A stretch of DNA of 46,078 nt from NCBI RefSeq assembly GCF_900103535.1, contig NZ_FNHQ01000020.1, positions 1-46,078 on the forward strand. Reading direction: 5' to 3'. Shown here piece after piece: positions 17,889-25,856 of the stretch (position 1 is its first letter; each line of letters starts with the position of its first letter). The DNA comes from Megasphaera paucivorans. GTDB lineage: Bacteria > Bacillota > Negativicutes > Veillonellales > Megasphaeraceae. The notes beneath the pieces are model-generated. The model searched no databases. It saw nothing but the letters and a program-made list of their open reading frames with translations, and was not told where the DNA came from. Both the position numbers and the translations under genes were made by a program.

Positions 17889-18911
17889 ATGGCAGAGTTT
17901 GCAAATATAAAGGTTATTGGTGTCGGCGGTGGCGGAAATAACGCTGTCAATCGTATGATAGAAAGCGGTTTACAGGGTGTTCAGTTTATTTCCGTCAATA
18001 CAGAGGATCAGGTATTGGAAGTATCCAAAGCTGATGTGAAAATTCAGATTGGTGAAAAGCTGACTCGCGGTCTCGGTGCTGGTGCTAATCCCCAAATCGG
18101 CGAACAGGCTGCTCTTGAAAGCAAGGAAGAAATTATAAAAGCTCTTCAGGGAGCTGATATGGTGTTTGTAACGGCCGGCATGGGCGGCGGTACAGGTACG
18201 GGCGCAGCGCCTATTGTTGCTGAATGTGCTAAAGAAATGGGAGCTCTTACTGTTGCAGTAGTAACTAAGCCGTTTGCTTTTGAAGGCAAACGTCGTAAGG
18301 AACAGGCTGAAAAAGGTGCGGCGTATTTAAAAGAAAAAGTAGATACGATTATTACGATTCCCAACGATAAATTACTTCAGATTATTGACAAAAAGACACC
18401 TCTTAAAGATGCGTTTTTGGTGGCTGATGATGTATTACGTCAAGGTGTACAGGGCATTTCCGATTTGATTACAACAACTGGTTTGATTAATCTTGATTTT
18501 GCTGATGTGAAAACGATTATGCTTGATCAGGGAGAAGCCATTATGGGTATCGGTATCGGATCGGGTGAAAACCGTGCTACGGAAGCTGTTGATGGCGCTA
18601 TTCACAGTGCTCTTCTGGAAACCAGTATTGATGGAGCGCAAAGTATATTGCTCAATGTTACGGGCGGTCCGGATATCAGCTTGTATGAAATTAATGAAGC
18701 AGCTGAAAAGGTTGCAGAAGCAGTTGATCCCGACGCTAATATCATTTTTGGTTCTGTTATCGATCCGGATATGGAAGATTCTATTCGCATTACCGTTGTG
18801 GCTACCGGTTTTGGCAAGGAACCATCGACGATTCCTTCCTTTGGGCAATCTGGTACAGTGAACGATAAAAAGGAAGCAAGTGGTGTGGAAATTCCTACGT
18901 GGATGAGATAA
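17889..18911 (+). CDS. ftsZ: Cell division GTPase FtsZ
   Basis: FtsZ is the tubulin homologue that forms the cytokinetic ring. The N-terminal [18 protein letters not shown], the tubulin signature [13 protein letters not shown] (about residues 98-110), the T7 synergy loop [11 protein letters not shown] and the C-terminal EIPTWMR peptide are all present. The last resembles the conserved tail that binds FtsA/SepF. At 340 aa the protein is short: the linker between the globular domain and the tail is only some 25 residues. AAGGAGG lies upstream of ATG 17889. No ftsA precedes it. Confidence 0.97.
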   Translation: MAEFANIKVIGVGGGGNNAVNRMIESGLQGVQFISVNTEDQVLEVSKADVKIQIGEKLTRGLGAGANPQIGEQAALESKEEIIKALQGADMVFVTAGMGGGTGTGAAPIVAECAKEMGALTVAVVTKPFAFEGKRRKEQAEKGAAYLKEKVDTIITIPNDKLLQIIDKKTPLKDAFLVADDVLRQGVQGISDLITTTGLINLDFADVKTIMLDQGEAIMGIGIGSGENRATEAVDGAIHSALLETSIDGAQSILLNVTGGPDISLYEINEAAEKVAEAVDPDANIIFGSVIDPDMEDSIRITVVATGFGKEPSTIPSFGQSGTVNDKKEASGVEIPTWMR

Positions 18912-18923
18912 TCAATGAATGTA

Positions 18924-18950
18924 AGCGGGTCCCGTCGGGCCCGCTTTTTT
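18924..18950 (+). terminator. Rho-independent terminator after ftsZ
   Basis: AGCGGGTCC (18924-18932) pairs with GGGCCCGCT (18937-18945, one G-U pair) around a four-base loop, and six T follow. It marks the end of the dcw transcription unit. Confidence 0.9.
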
Positions 18951-19041
18951 GCTAGAATAGCAGGAGTTTTAAAGAAGTGTGTAGAATTGTAACTTAAGAT
19001 TGTTGAAAAATAATTTTTTAAATGTCTGTAGGAGGCAAATT

Positions 19042-19509
19042 ATGAGATGTCCATTTTGCAAGAGCGACGATACGAAGGTTACGGATTCGCGGGCGACTGA
19101 TGACGGCAATGCTATCCGCCGCCGCCGTGAATGTCAAAAATGCGGACGTCGATTTACGACGTATGAGATGGTAGAAGAGGTACCTCTAGTAGTCATAAAA
19201 AAAGACGGCAGTCGAGAATTGTTCGATCGCAATAAAATTCTGAATGGCTTATTGCGCGCTTGCAATAAACGCATGGTTACGATGCAGCAATTAGATGGTA
19301 TCGTTTCTCGTGTAGAACATAAGATTCGAAACTCTTTAGTTCAGGAAGTAACGAGTGTAAAAATCGGGGAAATGGTTCTTGATGAGCTGCAGAGTATGGA
19401 TTTAGTGGCATATATCCGGTTTGCTTCCGTGTATCGTCAATTTGCTGATTTGGATAGTTTTATGGCAGAATTGAAACGCCTCACGGATAACAGGCATAAA
19501 AAAGTCTGA
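19042..19509 (+). CDS. nrdR: Transcriptional repressor NrdR
   Basis: NrdR senses ATP/dATP through an ATP-cone domain and represses ribonucleotide reductase genes. The N-terminal zinc ribbon uses C3, C6, C31 and C34 (MRCPFC... ECQKCGRRF), and the ATP cone begins at VVIKKDGSRELFDRNKI. The length is 155 aa. ATG 19042 is behind GTAGGAGG and gives the family's standard MxCPFC start; a longer in-frame opening at 19000 is rejected for this reason. No nrd gene is in the window. Confidence 0.95.
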   Translation: MRCPFCKSDDTKVTDSRATDDGNAIRRRRECQKCGRRFTTYEMVEEVPLVVIKKDGSRELFDRNKILNGLLRACNKRMVTMQQLDGIVSRVEHKIRNSLVQEVTSVKIGEMVLDELQSMDLVAYIRFASVYRQFADLDSFMAELKRLTDNRHKKV

Positions 19510-19529
19510 GATCGTAAAAGGAGTTTTTT

Positions 19530-21014
19530 ATGACAGAGAGTTATATTGATAATTTTTTAAACAAATTATTGCCGAATTTACGTATTGCTGTTATTGGTGA
19601 CGTTATGGTAGACCGTTACGTATTTGGTAAAGTGGAACGGATTTCTCCAGAAGCTCCGGTTCCGGTCAATAAAGTATCCCATATTACTTCAGCCTTAGGA
19701 GGTGCTGCAAACGTAGCGTCTAATCTAGCTAATTTGGAATGCCGGGTTTTTTTGGCGGGTCTTATGGGGACAGACGAATATGGAACTGTTTTGCAGAAAT
19801 TATTGACAGACGCGCATATTGATGGATCGGGGGTAATTTCCCGGACAGGGCATGCTACAACGACAAAGCTTCGTGTTCTTGGTTCACGCCAGCAAATGCT
19901 GCGGCTTGATTTTGAAGAAATTACAACACTTGAATCAGATGAGGAACAGATGCTGCTTCAATGGTTACAAGAACGGATACAGGATGGACTGGACGGTATT
20001 ATTATTTCAGACTATGGAAAGGGAGTTCTTACGGATACCGTATCCAGCGGGGTTATTTCTATTGCCCGAAAAGCTGGTATACCGGTACTTGTAGATCCTA
20101 AGGGAACGGATTGGAGTAAATATAACGGAGCCGATTTTGTTACGCCTAATATGAAGGAAATTAGTGACTGTATTGGCTATACGGTTGCCAATGCAGGCGG
20201 AGATGTGATTGAAGCTGCTATGAAACTTCATGAGAGGTACGATTTTGCACATCTCATGGTGACTAGATCAGAAAAAGGAATAACGGTTATAGGCAAGGAC
20301 GGAAAAGTCTGGAGCAACCCTGCAACAGCACAGGAAGTATTCGATGTATCCGGGGCAGGAGATACAGTCGCGGCTGCTTTTTTAACTTCTATTGCGGCAA
20401 AGCTTTCGGTTCGCACAAGTTTACAGATTGCTAATTCTGCAGCGGGAGTTGTCGTTGCAAAGGTAGGAACCTATCCCATTCATCGCAGCGAACTTTTACA
20501 ATTGTGGCACCAATGGCGTCCCAACCGTCGATGGGCTCCGTATGAATCATTGAGCTGTAGAGAAATGGCCGGTAAGATACGACAATGGCAGCAAAATGGT
20601 GAAATTGTTGTTTTTACAAATGGTTGTTTTGATATACTGCATCGCGGACATATACTTTATTTACAGCAGGCAGCTATGCTGGGGCAGCATTTAGTTATCG
20701 GCTTAAATTCCGATGAATCTGTTCACCGGTTAAAGGGAGAAGCAAGACCTCTAGTACAGCAGAATGATCGTGCGGTGCTGTTAAGCGCACTGGCTTGTGT
20801 TGATGATGTGGTTATCTTCAATGAAGATACACCGAAAGAATTGTTGGCGATTTTGCGCCCGGATATCCTTGTTAAGGGCGGCGATTATAAAGCTGACGAA
20901 GTGATTGGACGAGAATACGTAAAACGGGTGGAAATAATCTCTTTTGAAGAAGGGTATTCTACAACGAATATAATAGATAAAATCACAAATATGGTGAGGA
21001 AGGGAATCTTATGA
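19530..21014 (+). CDS. hldE: Bifunctional heptose-7-phosphate kinase / heptose-1-phosphate adenylyltransferase HldE
   Basis: HldE performs two steps of ADP-heptose synthesis for LPS inner core. The N-terminal PfkB-type kinase domain (about residues 1-325) shows VIGDVMVDRYVFGKV, GGAANVASNLANL and the catalytic DVSGAGDTVAAAF. The C-terminal nucleotidyltransferase domain (about 355-494) shows FTNGCFDILHRGHILYLQQA, LNSDESVHRLKG and KGGDYKADEVIG. The full 494-aa length indicates that both activities are retained. Its stop overlaps the hldD start (ATGA). Confidence 0.95.
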   Translation: MTESYIDNFLNKLLPNLRIAVIGDVMVDRYVFGKVERISPEAPVPVNKVSHITSALGGAANVASNLANLECRVFLAGLMGTDEYGTVLQKLLTDAHIDGSGVISRTGHATTTKLRVLGSRQQMLRLDFEEITTLESDEEQMLLQWLQERIQDGLDGIIISDYGKGVLTDTVSSGVISIARKAGIPVLVDPKGTDWSKYNGADFVTPNMKEISDCIGYTVANAGGDVIEAAMKLHERYDFAHLMVTRSEKGITVIGKDGKVWSNPATAQEVFDVSGAGDTVAAAFLTSIAAKLSVRTSLQIANSAAGVVVAKVGTYPIHRSELLQLWHQWRPNRRWAPYESLSCREMAGKIRQWQQNGEIVVFTNGCFDILHRGHILYLQQAAMLGQHLVIGLNSDESVHRLKGEARPLVQQNDRAVLLSALACVDDVVIFNEDTPKELLAILRPDILVKGGDYKADEVIGREYVKRVEIISFEEGYSTTNIIDKITNMVRKGIL

Positions 21015-21976
21015 AAATAGTAACAGGTGGTGCAGGTTTTATCGGCAGCAATATTATAAAAAAATTAAATGATCGAGGTATTAATGATATCTTGGTGGTG
21101 GATGATTTAACGGATGGACGTAAGTGCCGAAACTTACAAGGATTATCATTTTATGATTATATGGATTATGAAGATTTTGCAAATCAAATGGCTGACGAAT
21201 CTTTTGACGGCGGGTATATTGATGTTGTCTTTCATGAAGGTGCCTGCTCAGATACGATGAATTATGACGGGCGTTATATGATGAAAAATAATTATGAAGG
21301 CAGCAAAAATCTTTTGCGTTATTGCATGCACCGTAAAATACCTTTTTTGTATGCATCTTCTGCGTCTACCTATGGCAGCGGTAAACATGGATTTCGTGAA
21401 GAACCAGCTTGTGAACAAGCGTTGAATCCATATGCATATTCAAAACTGCAGTTTGATCGTTTTGTACGGCGTATGCTGCCGCTTGCTAACAATCAGATTG
21501 TTGGTTTTCGATATTTCAATGTGTTTGGGCCGCAGGAAAATCATAAGGATCGGATGGCTTCCCTTATTTATCAAAAATATTATGAACTGCAGAAAAATGG
21601 AAAAATCACTCTTTTTGAAGGAACTGCAGGATATGAAAATGGGGGTCAGATTCGTGATTTTATTTATGTGAATGATGTTGTGAATGTTATATTTTATTTT
21701 TGGGAACATCCGGAATTATCCGGGATTTATAATTGCGGTACTGGCGAAGGGCATTCATTTAATGATTTTGTTCAAGGGATTATTGAATATTGTGGAAAAG
21801 GTATCGTGGAATATGTTCCATTCCCCAATATTTTGAAGGGAAAATACCAGAGTTTTACGCAGGCTGATACAACAAAATTAATGGATGCTGGGTATGACCG
21901 CGGTTTTACTCTCTTAAAGGAAGCAGTACAGGAATATTGCCGTATTTTGGAAAAGAGTGATGGATACTTCGAATGA
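21011..21976 (+). CDS. hldD: ADP-L-glycero-D-manno-heptose 6-epimerase HldD
   Basis: HldD is a short-chain dehydrogenase-type epimerase using NADP, the last step to ADP-L,D-heptose. The 321-aa sequence has GGAGFIGSNI at the N-terminus, FHEGACSDTMNYDG, the catalytic region ASSASTYGSG with YAYSKLQFD (Tyr/Lys near 140), and FRYFNVFGPQENHKDRMAS, typical of HldD. It overlaps hldE and gmhB by four bases on each side, so the three are coupled. Confidence 0.95.
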   Translation: MKIVTGGAGFIGSNIIKKLNDRGINDILVVDDLTDGRKCRNLQGLSFYDYMDYEDFANQMADESFDGGYIDVVFHEGACSDTMNYDGRYMMKNNYEGSKNLLRYCMHRKIPFLYASSASTYGSGKHGFREEPACEQALNPYAYSKLQFDRFVRRMLPLANNQIVGFRYFNVFGPQENHKDRMASLIYQKYYELQKNGKITLFEGTAGYENGGQIRDFIYVNDVVNVIFYFWEHPELSGIYNCGTGEGHSFNDFVQGIIEYCGKGIVEYVPFPNILKGKYQSFTQADTTKLMDAGYDRGFTLLKEAVQEYCRILEKSDGYFE

Positions 21977-22494
21977 GAAAAGCGGCTTTTTTTGATAGAG
22001 ATGGAGTTTTGAACAAAGATATACATTATTTACATCGTCCGGGGGATGTCATCTGGGTAAAAGGTGCTAAGGAAGGTTTGGCACATCTTAACCAGCTGGG
22101 ATACTTGGTTATTGTAGTGACGAATCAAAGCGGTGTGGCCCGCGGGTATTATACTGAAGATGATGTGAAAAAGCTTCATTGCTGGATGTCGCAGGAAATA
22201 GCAGCAGCGGGTGGCTGTATTACGGAATTTTACTATTGCCCGTTTTTGGAGGGAGCTGCGGATCCTTCCTATAATAAGAAAAGCGATTGGCGGAAACCAG
22301 CGCCTGGTATGGTGCTGCAGGCAGTAAAAGATTATGATTTGGATATCTCTCAATCCTTTTTAATTGGTGATAGTACAAGCGATATGGAATGTGCCAAGGC
22401 TGCAGGTTTGCCGGGGTATTTGTTTACAGGCGGACGCCTTGATGAATTTATTGATAGTGTATTGGAGAAGAGGAATGCACATGAAAGCCTATAA
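21973..22494 (+). CDS. gmhB: D-glycero-D-manno-heptose 1,7-bisphosphate phosphatase GmhB (zinc site degenerate)
   Basis: This 173-aa HAD phosphatase has the motif FFDRDGVLNKD (D8, D10), VTNQSGVARGYYTEDDV and LIGDSTSDMECAKAAGL. Its position between hldD and heptosyltransferase genes makes the heptose 1,7-bisphosphate 7-phosphatase assignment firm. The zinc-binding loop is unusual. Family members usually have Cys-Pro-His-His and a CxCRKP motif, whereas here the loop reads YYCPFLEG ... KSDWRKPAPGM with a single Cys. The catalytic aspartates are intact, so the enzyme is likely active. HisB-type phosphatase is the alternative but is not supported by context. Confidence 0.87.
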   Translation: MRKAAFFDRDGVLNKDIHYLHRPGDVIWVKGAKEGLAHLNQLGYLVIVVTNQSGVARGYYTEDDVKKLHCWMSQEIAAAGGCITEFYYCPFLEGAADPSYNKKSDWRKPAPGMVLQAVKDYDLDISQSFLIGDSTSDMECAKAAGLPGYLFTGGRLDEFIDSVLEKRNAHESL

Positions 22495-23512
22495 GAGCAT
22501 ACTTATTGTTAAAATGAGCTCTCTGGGCGATGTATTGCATGCATTGCCCACGCTTCATGCATTACGGCAGAATTGTCCAGATGCACATATTGTATGGGCT
22601 GTTCATCAAAATTTTGCAGCAGTTCTTCCAGGAAAACCTTACATAGATGATGTTGTTTATATTGATAAATCAAAGCTTACATCCATAGCATATTTGCGGG
22701 AACTGTGGCATACACTGCATGCCTATCATTTTGATGTATGTTTTGACTTGCAGGGATTAGCCAAAAGTGCTATTGTCGCTTTATTGAGCGGTGCTAAGGA
22801 AAAATACGGATATTGGGAAATGCGTGAAGGTAGTTTCTTGGTCAGTAAAGGGCTGACTGGAATACATAAGAATGATCATGTCATTGAACGATACTTGGAT
22901 ACAGTGCGTGTTCTTGGCGGTACGGTCAGTTCTGTAGAATTTCCTCTTCCCAATATTGATATGGAAAAGCAAATAATGCGGAAACGATTTACAGAGGCGG
23001 GTATGATAGGACCATATATCGCGGTTGTACCGGGAGCCCGGTGGAAGGTAAAGGAATGGCCGCTGACGTATTGGTCTGATTTTGTTAATCGAGTGGCTGC
23101 TGCCGGAATGAATGTGATTCTCCTTGGCAGTGGGGAGGATATCGTAAAGGGGCAAGCTATTATGGCGGGAACGAAATTTCCCAATGTTTTTGATTATACG
23201 GGAAAGACTAGCCTGCATGAACTAATGGCGGCTATTTCCATGGCGAGTGTATACATAAGTGCTGATACAGGACCGCTGCATATTGCCAATGCGCTTAAGA
23301 AAGAGCTGATCGCCTTATTTGGTCCTACATGCCCGGATCGTACGGGCCCATATGGAGGAGAAACAGATACGTATATTCATATAATACTATCTTCGACCTC
23401 CAAAGCCACGCAGCAACATCCTTTGATAAATGATCCCGATTGCATGGCACAAATATCTGTATTGGATGTATGGGATACGTATACTGCCGTGATAAAGAAG
23501 GTGAAAGCATGA
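22481..23512 (+). CDS. waaC: LPS heptosyltransferase I (WaaC-like, GT9)
   Basis: This enzyme transfers L,D-heptose from ADP-heptose to Kdo on lipid A. The 343-aa protein starts ILIVKMSSLGDVLHALPTL, the hallmark of WaaC. It also has FDLQGLAKSAIVALLSGAKEKYG, VVPGARWKVKEWP and the nucleotide-site SADTGPLHIANALKKELIALFGPT. ATG 22481 has GAAGAGGAA upstream and overlaps the gmhB end by 14 bp. An in-frame extension to 22364 lies inside gmhB and is rejected. It is coupled to the next gene by ATGA. Confidence 0.92.
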   Translation: MKAYKSILIVKMSSLGDVLHALPTLHALRQNCPDAHIVWAVHQNFAAVLPGKPYIDDVVYIDKSKLTSIAYLRELWHTLHAYHFDVCFDLQGLAKSAIVALLSGAKEKYGYWEMREGSFLVSKGLTGIHKNDHVIERYLDTVRVLGGTVSSVEFPLPNIDMEKQIMRKRFTEAGMIGPYIAVVPGARWKVKEWPLTYWSDFVNRVAAAGMNVILLGSGEDIVKGQAIMAGTKFPNVFDYTGKTSLHELMAAISMASVYISADTGPLHIANALKKELIALFGPTCPDRTGPYGGETDTYIHIILSSTSKATQQHPLINDPDCMAQISVLDVWDTYTAVIKKVKA

Positions 23513-24558
23513 TAAATTTAAAAAACAAAAGAATTATTGTAACCTTCCTTATGCACTTAGGAGATTTGATTTTAATAACTCCTTTTTTGCAGATTTTGCG
23601 GCGTCATGCAGTGGGTTCTGACATTACGCTGGTCGTAGATGAAAAATTAGCTGATGTGGTACGTTACAATCCCAATATAGATCATCTTGTAACTGTCGAT
23701 AAAAAAGGGAAGGATAATTCCCTGACAGCGCTGTGGCATATAGGAAGAAGACTTCATAGCCAGCATCCCGATTTGCTGATGAATCTGCATCCGAATGAAC
23801 GAACCTCATTTTTAGCGACGGCTGTCGGAGCAAAACAGTTTGTTGGTATGAGCCATTTTTTGGCACGCCCTTTTATGGATACCTATACGAGATTAGATCG
23901 GACCCATTTGCATGCAGCAGACATGTATATCGATGTGCTTAAACAACTCGGAATTGAGGATTATAAAAATGCAGGATTGCAGATCTTTACATGTCCGGTG
24001 TGGGAAAAACGAGTTGAAGACTTTTACATGGCATCCGATTTGCGTGAAAAACAGCCGCTTGTGGGCTTTAATATTGGTAGTGCTGTTCCGCAAAAACGCT
24101 GGCCTGTCGAACGATTTGCCGCGGTGGCCGATTATTTTTCCGACAAGGGATTTCGGTGTGCTTTTTATGGCGGTCCTATGGATAAGGAGATGGTTAGAGA
24201 AGCTGTCTTTCTTATGAAAAGTACCCCCATTATTTGTACAGGAAAATTTTCCGTAGGTGAACTTGCCGCTGCGGTAAGGCGATGTTCCTTATTTATTACT
24301 AATGATAGCGGTCCTATGCATGTAGCTGTTAGTCAAGATGTTCCTTTAATAGCACTTTATGGACCGAGTAATCCGAAATTCTATGGTCCGTATACAAAAA
24401 AAGCTATTATTTTGGAATCAACAAACAAATACGAAATAGGGAAAAGTATGAAGAAAATTATTCGTGAAGGAAATTACAAAGGGATTTCTGTTATCACTAC
24501 GGAACAGGTCATCGAAGCGGGAAACGAGCTTATTGCCCAATATGGAACTAAAAATTGA
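23509..24558 (+). CDS. Second GT9 heptosyltransferase (WaaF/WaaQ-like)
   Basis: A 349-aa GT9 glycosyltransferase, expected to add a further heptose to the LPS inner core. The N-terminus IIVTFLMHLGDLILITPFLQILRRH fits the family more like WaaQ/WaaF than WaaC. VGFNIGSAVPQKRWPVERFA and the donor site TNDSGPMHVAVSQDVPLIALYGPSNP are clear. The start ATG 23509 overlaps the waaC stop. The 3' end lies against the -35 box of the downstream RNA gene. Which heptose position it modifies cannot be told. Confidence 0.88.
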   Translation: MINLKNKRIIVTFLMHLGDLILITPFLQILRRHAVGSDITLVVDEKLADVVRYNPNIDHLVTVDKKGKDNSLTALWHIGRRLHSQHPDLLMNLHPNERTSFLATAVGAKQFVGMSHFLARPFMDTYTRLDRTHLHAADMYIDVLKQLGIEDYKNAGLQIFTCPVWEKRVEDFYMASDLREKQPLVGFNIGSAVPQKRWPVERFAAVADYFSDKGFRCAFYGGPMDKEMVREAVFLMKSTPIICTGKFSVGELAAAVRRCSLFITNDSGPMHVAVSQDVPLIALYGPSNPKFYGPYTKKAIILESTNKYEIGKSMKKIIREGNYKGISVITTEQVIEAGNELIAQYGTKN

Positions 24559-24583
24559 CAATTGTATTCAATTCCAGTATAAT
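24555..24583 (+). promoter_or_regulatory. Perfect consensus promoter of the 6S-like RNA
   Basis: TTGACA (24555-24560) and TATAAT (24578-24583) match consensus at all 12 positions with a 17-bp spacer. The -35 overlaps the stop of the heptosyltransferase gene. Predicted transcription start is about 24589-24591. Confidence 0.92.
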
Positions 24584-24589
24584 GTCACC

Positions 24590-24819
24590 TGATATGTGTC
24601 TGTGGTTGTAAGTCGATGCCAGTCGCAGGCTAAGCGATCCACGTAAAGGATCCAAAGCGGTCCTGATCATAGTGCGGCTTAGAAGTAAGTCCTGCCGCGA
24701 AAAGCGAGAGAAGCAGTAGTGGGAGACTTAGTGTCTATGAGCGAACCTTCCAGCAGGCGAGTGTGGGGTTAAAAACCAGGTCAGGCATATCAAGGAGCTG
24801 AATTAATTCAGCTCCTTTT
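24590..24819 (+). ncRNA. ssrS: Probable 6S RNA (SsrS)
   Basis: About 230 nt lie between a perfect promoter and a strong terminator with no credible coding frame. The 5' GATATG (24591-24596) pairs with CATATC (24786-24791), and CUG/UGGUU (24600-24607) can extend the helix with AACCA and CAG (24774-24784). The result is one long rod closed at its ends. Internal arms include GATCC/GGATC and TAAGTC...GACTTA with a CGC-GAAAA-GCG tip. A terminal helix with UGAnAUGU at the 5' side and GGCAUnUC at the 3' side is the familiar 6S RNA pattern. 6S RNA binds sigma-70-type RNA polymerase and damps transcription in stationary phase. SRP, RNase P and tmRNA motifs were looked for and not found. Confidence 0.7.
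24792..24819 (+). terminator. Perfect-palindrome terminator of the 6S-like RNA
   Basis: AAGGAGCTGAATT (24792-24804) is followed immediately by its exact reverse complement (24805-24817), ending in TTTT. It is a strong intrinsic terminator for the RNA gene. Confidence 0.88.
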
Positions 24820-24871
24820 ATGTAACGTGTGATGAATAGATAGTATTTAAATTTTACATTAATTACTAAGT

Positions 24872-24900
24872 TTGACGTATCAATTTTGATATAGTAAAAT
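24872..24900 (+). promoter_or_regulatory. Promoter of the thioesterase / acyl-CoA dehydrogenase group
   Basis: TTGACG (24872-24877) and TAAAAT (24895-24900) have a 17-bp spacer, about 40 bp upstream of the first thioesterase. Confidence 0.7.
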
Positions 24901-24940
24901 ATAATAGTATCTATTTTGAAGGGAGTTGACCAGATAATAG

Positions 24941-25381
24941 ATGAAGGTTGACATAGATATAGTTGAAAAAGATCTCCAAAAAAATCCATTTGACTCCTTT
25001 ATGGGATTTCATGTTGAAAAAGCTGAGGATACTGAATCAGTACTCATATTTGAAAATAAAGGAAGTGCATGGGAAAATCCGAATGGTACTATGTACGGCG
25101 GAGTGCTCTACGCTATGGCCGATTCAGCAATGGAAGTGGCTTGTGCTCTTAAAGGAAAAGCTGTTTTGACACTGGACTTGGCTATGAACTATTTTTCCCC
25201 GACATATCCTGATACGACGGTTCGTGCAGTGGCTAAAGTGGTTCATAATGGTCGTACGACAATGGTGGCGCTTTGCGATTTTTATGATAATAATGAACGA
25301 TATTTAGCTCATGGAAAGGGAACTTTTTTTGTAACAGGAGAATATCATTTTCCAAAGGAGGGGGATGATATTAATGGCTGA
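24941..25381 (+). CDS. PaaI-family hotdog thioesterase (first of tandem pair)
   Basis: A 146-aa single hotdog domain. NPNGTMYGGVLYAMADSAMEVACAL is the PaaI-type signature: an Asn/His-Gly-Gly loop followed by the central helix carrying the acidic catalytic residue. LDLAMNYFSPTYPDTTVRAVAKVVHNGRT continues the sheet. Such enzymes hydrolyse acyl- or aryl-CoA thioesters. The substrate is unknown, but the downstream acyl-CoA dehydrogenase suggests fatty or branched acyl-CoA. GAAGGGAG is about 15 bp from ATG 24941, a long spacing, and no better start was found. Confidence 0.8.
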   Translation: MKVDIDIVEKDLQKNPFDSFMGFHVEKAEDTESVLIFENKGSAWENPNGTMYGGVLYAMADSAMEVACALKGKAVLTLDLAMNYFSPTYPDTTVRAVAKVVHNGRTTMVALCDFYDNNERYLAHGKGTFFVTGEYHFPKEGDDING

Positions 25382-25832
25382 TGAAGAGAATTTTCTGAAA
25401 CGAGTTCATAGTGAAGAATTAAAAGAACGATTTCGTAATATTTACATCGGCGTATATAAATCGACTCCTTATTTCAAGAACCTTCCATGCACAATAGAGG
25501 ACATTGATGAAGGGTTTGCGCGTGTTCGGTTTGATATAACAGAGAATCTTTGCAACTACCGAGGAATTGCTTCAGGCGGTATTTTAGCTGCTTTTTGTGA
25601 TACTCTTATGGGTATGGCAAGCAGAAGCCTGGGATATCAGGTGACAACTCTTGAAATTAATATGAATTATATCCGGCGTGTTGCTGGAGGAAAGTACATT
25701 ACAGGAATCGGTCAAGTCGTACATCATGGCGGCAAAACCATAGTTGCTGAATGCGAATGTTTTGACAGTGAAGGTCATATTGTTGTAAAAGGACGTTCGT
25801 CTTTTTACGTGTTAGGGAAGTTTGAAAAATAA
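25374..25832 (+). CDS. PaaI-family hotdog thioesterase (second of tandem pair)
   Basis: A second hotdog protein, about 152 aa. It has NYRGIASGGILAAFCDTLMGMAS as the active-site loop and helix, then TTLEINMNYIRRVAGGKYITGIGQVVHHGGKTIV. It is clearly related to its upstream neighbour and overlaps it by 8 bp, which suggests an old duplication and possibly a heteromeric enzyme. The start is ambiguous. AAAGGAGGGGG at 25354-25364 abuts ATG 25365, three codons earlier, so ATG 25374 has the better spacing. Confidence 0.8.
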   Translation: MADEENFLKRVHSEELKERFRNIYIGVYKSTPYFKNLPCTIEDIDEGFARVRFDITENLCNYRGIASGGILAAFCDTLMGMASRSLGYQVTTLEINMNYIRRVAGGKYITGIGQVVHHGGKTIVAECECFDSEGHIVVKGRSSFYVLGKFEK

Positions 25833-25856
25833 TTAAATGGAAGGTTGGTTATCAAC

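Noticed and set aside
24590-24819. SRP RNA, RNase P RNA or tmRNA as identity of the structured RNA
   Set aside because: The SRP GGAA-loop/AGCAG helix, the conserved RNase P core and the tmRNA tRNA-like ends with tag frame are all missing. ACCAGGTCAGG near 24775 looks like the 4.5S apical stem, but the required downstream bases do not follow.
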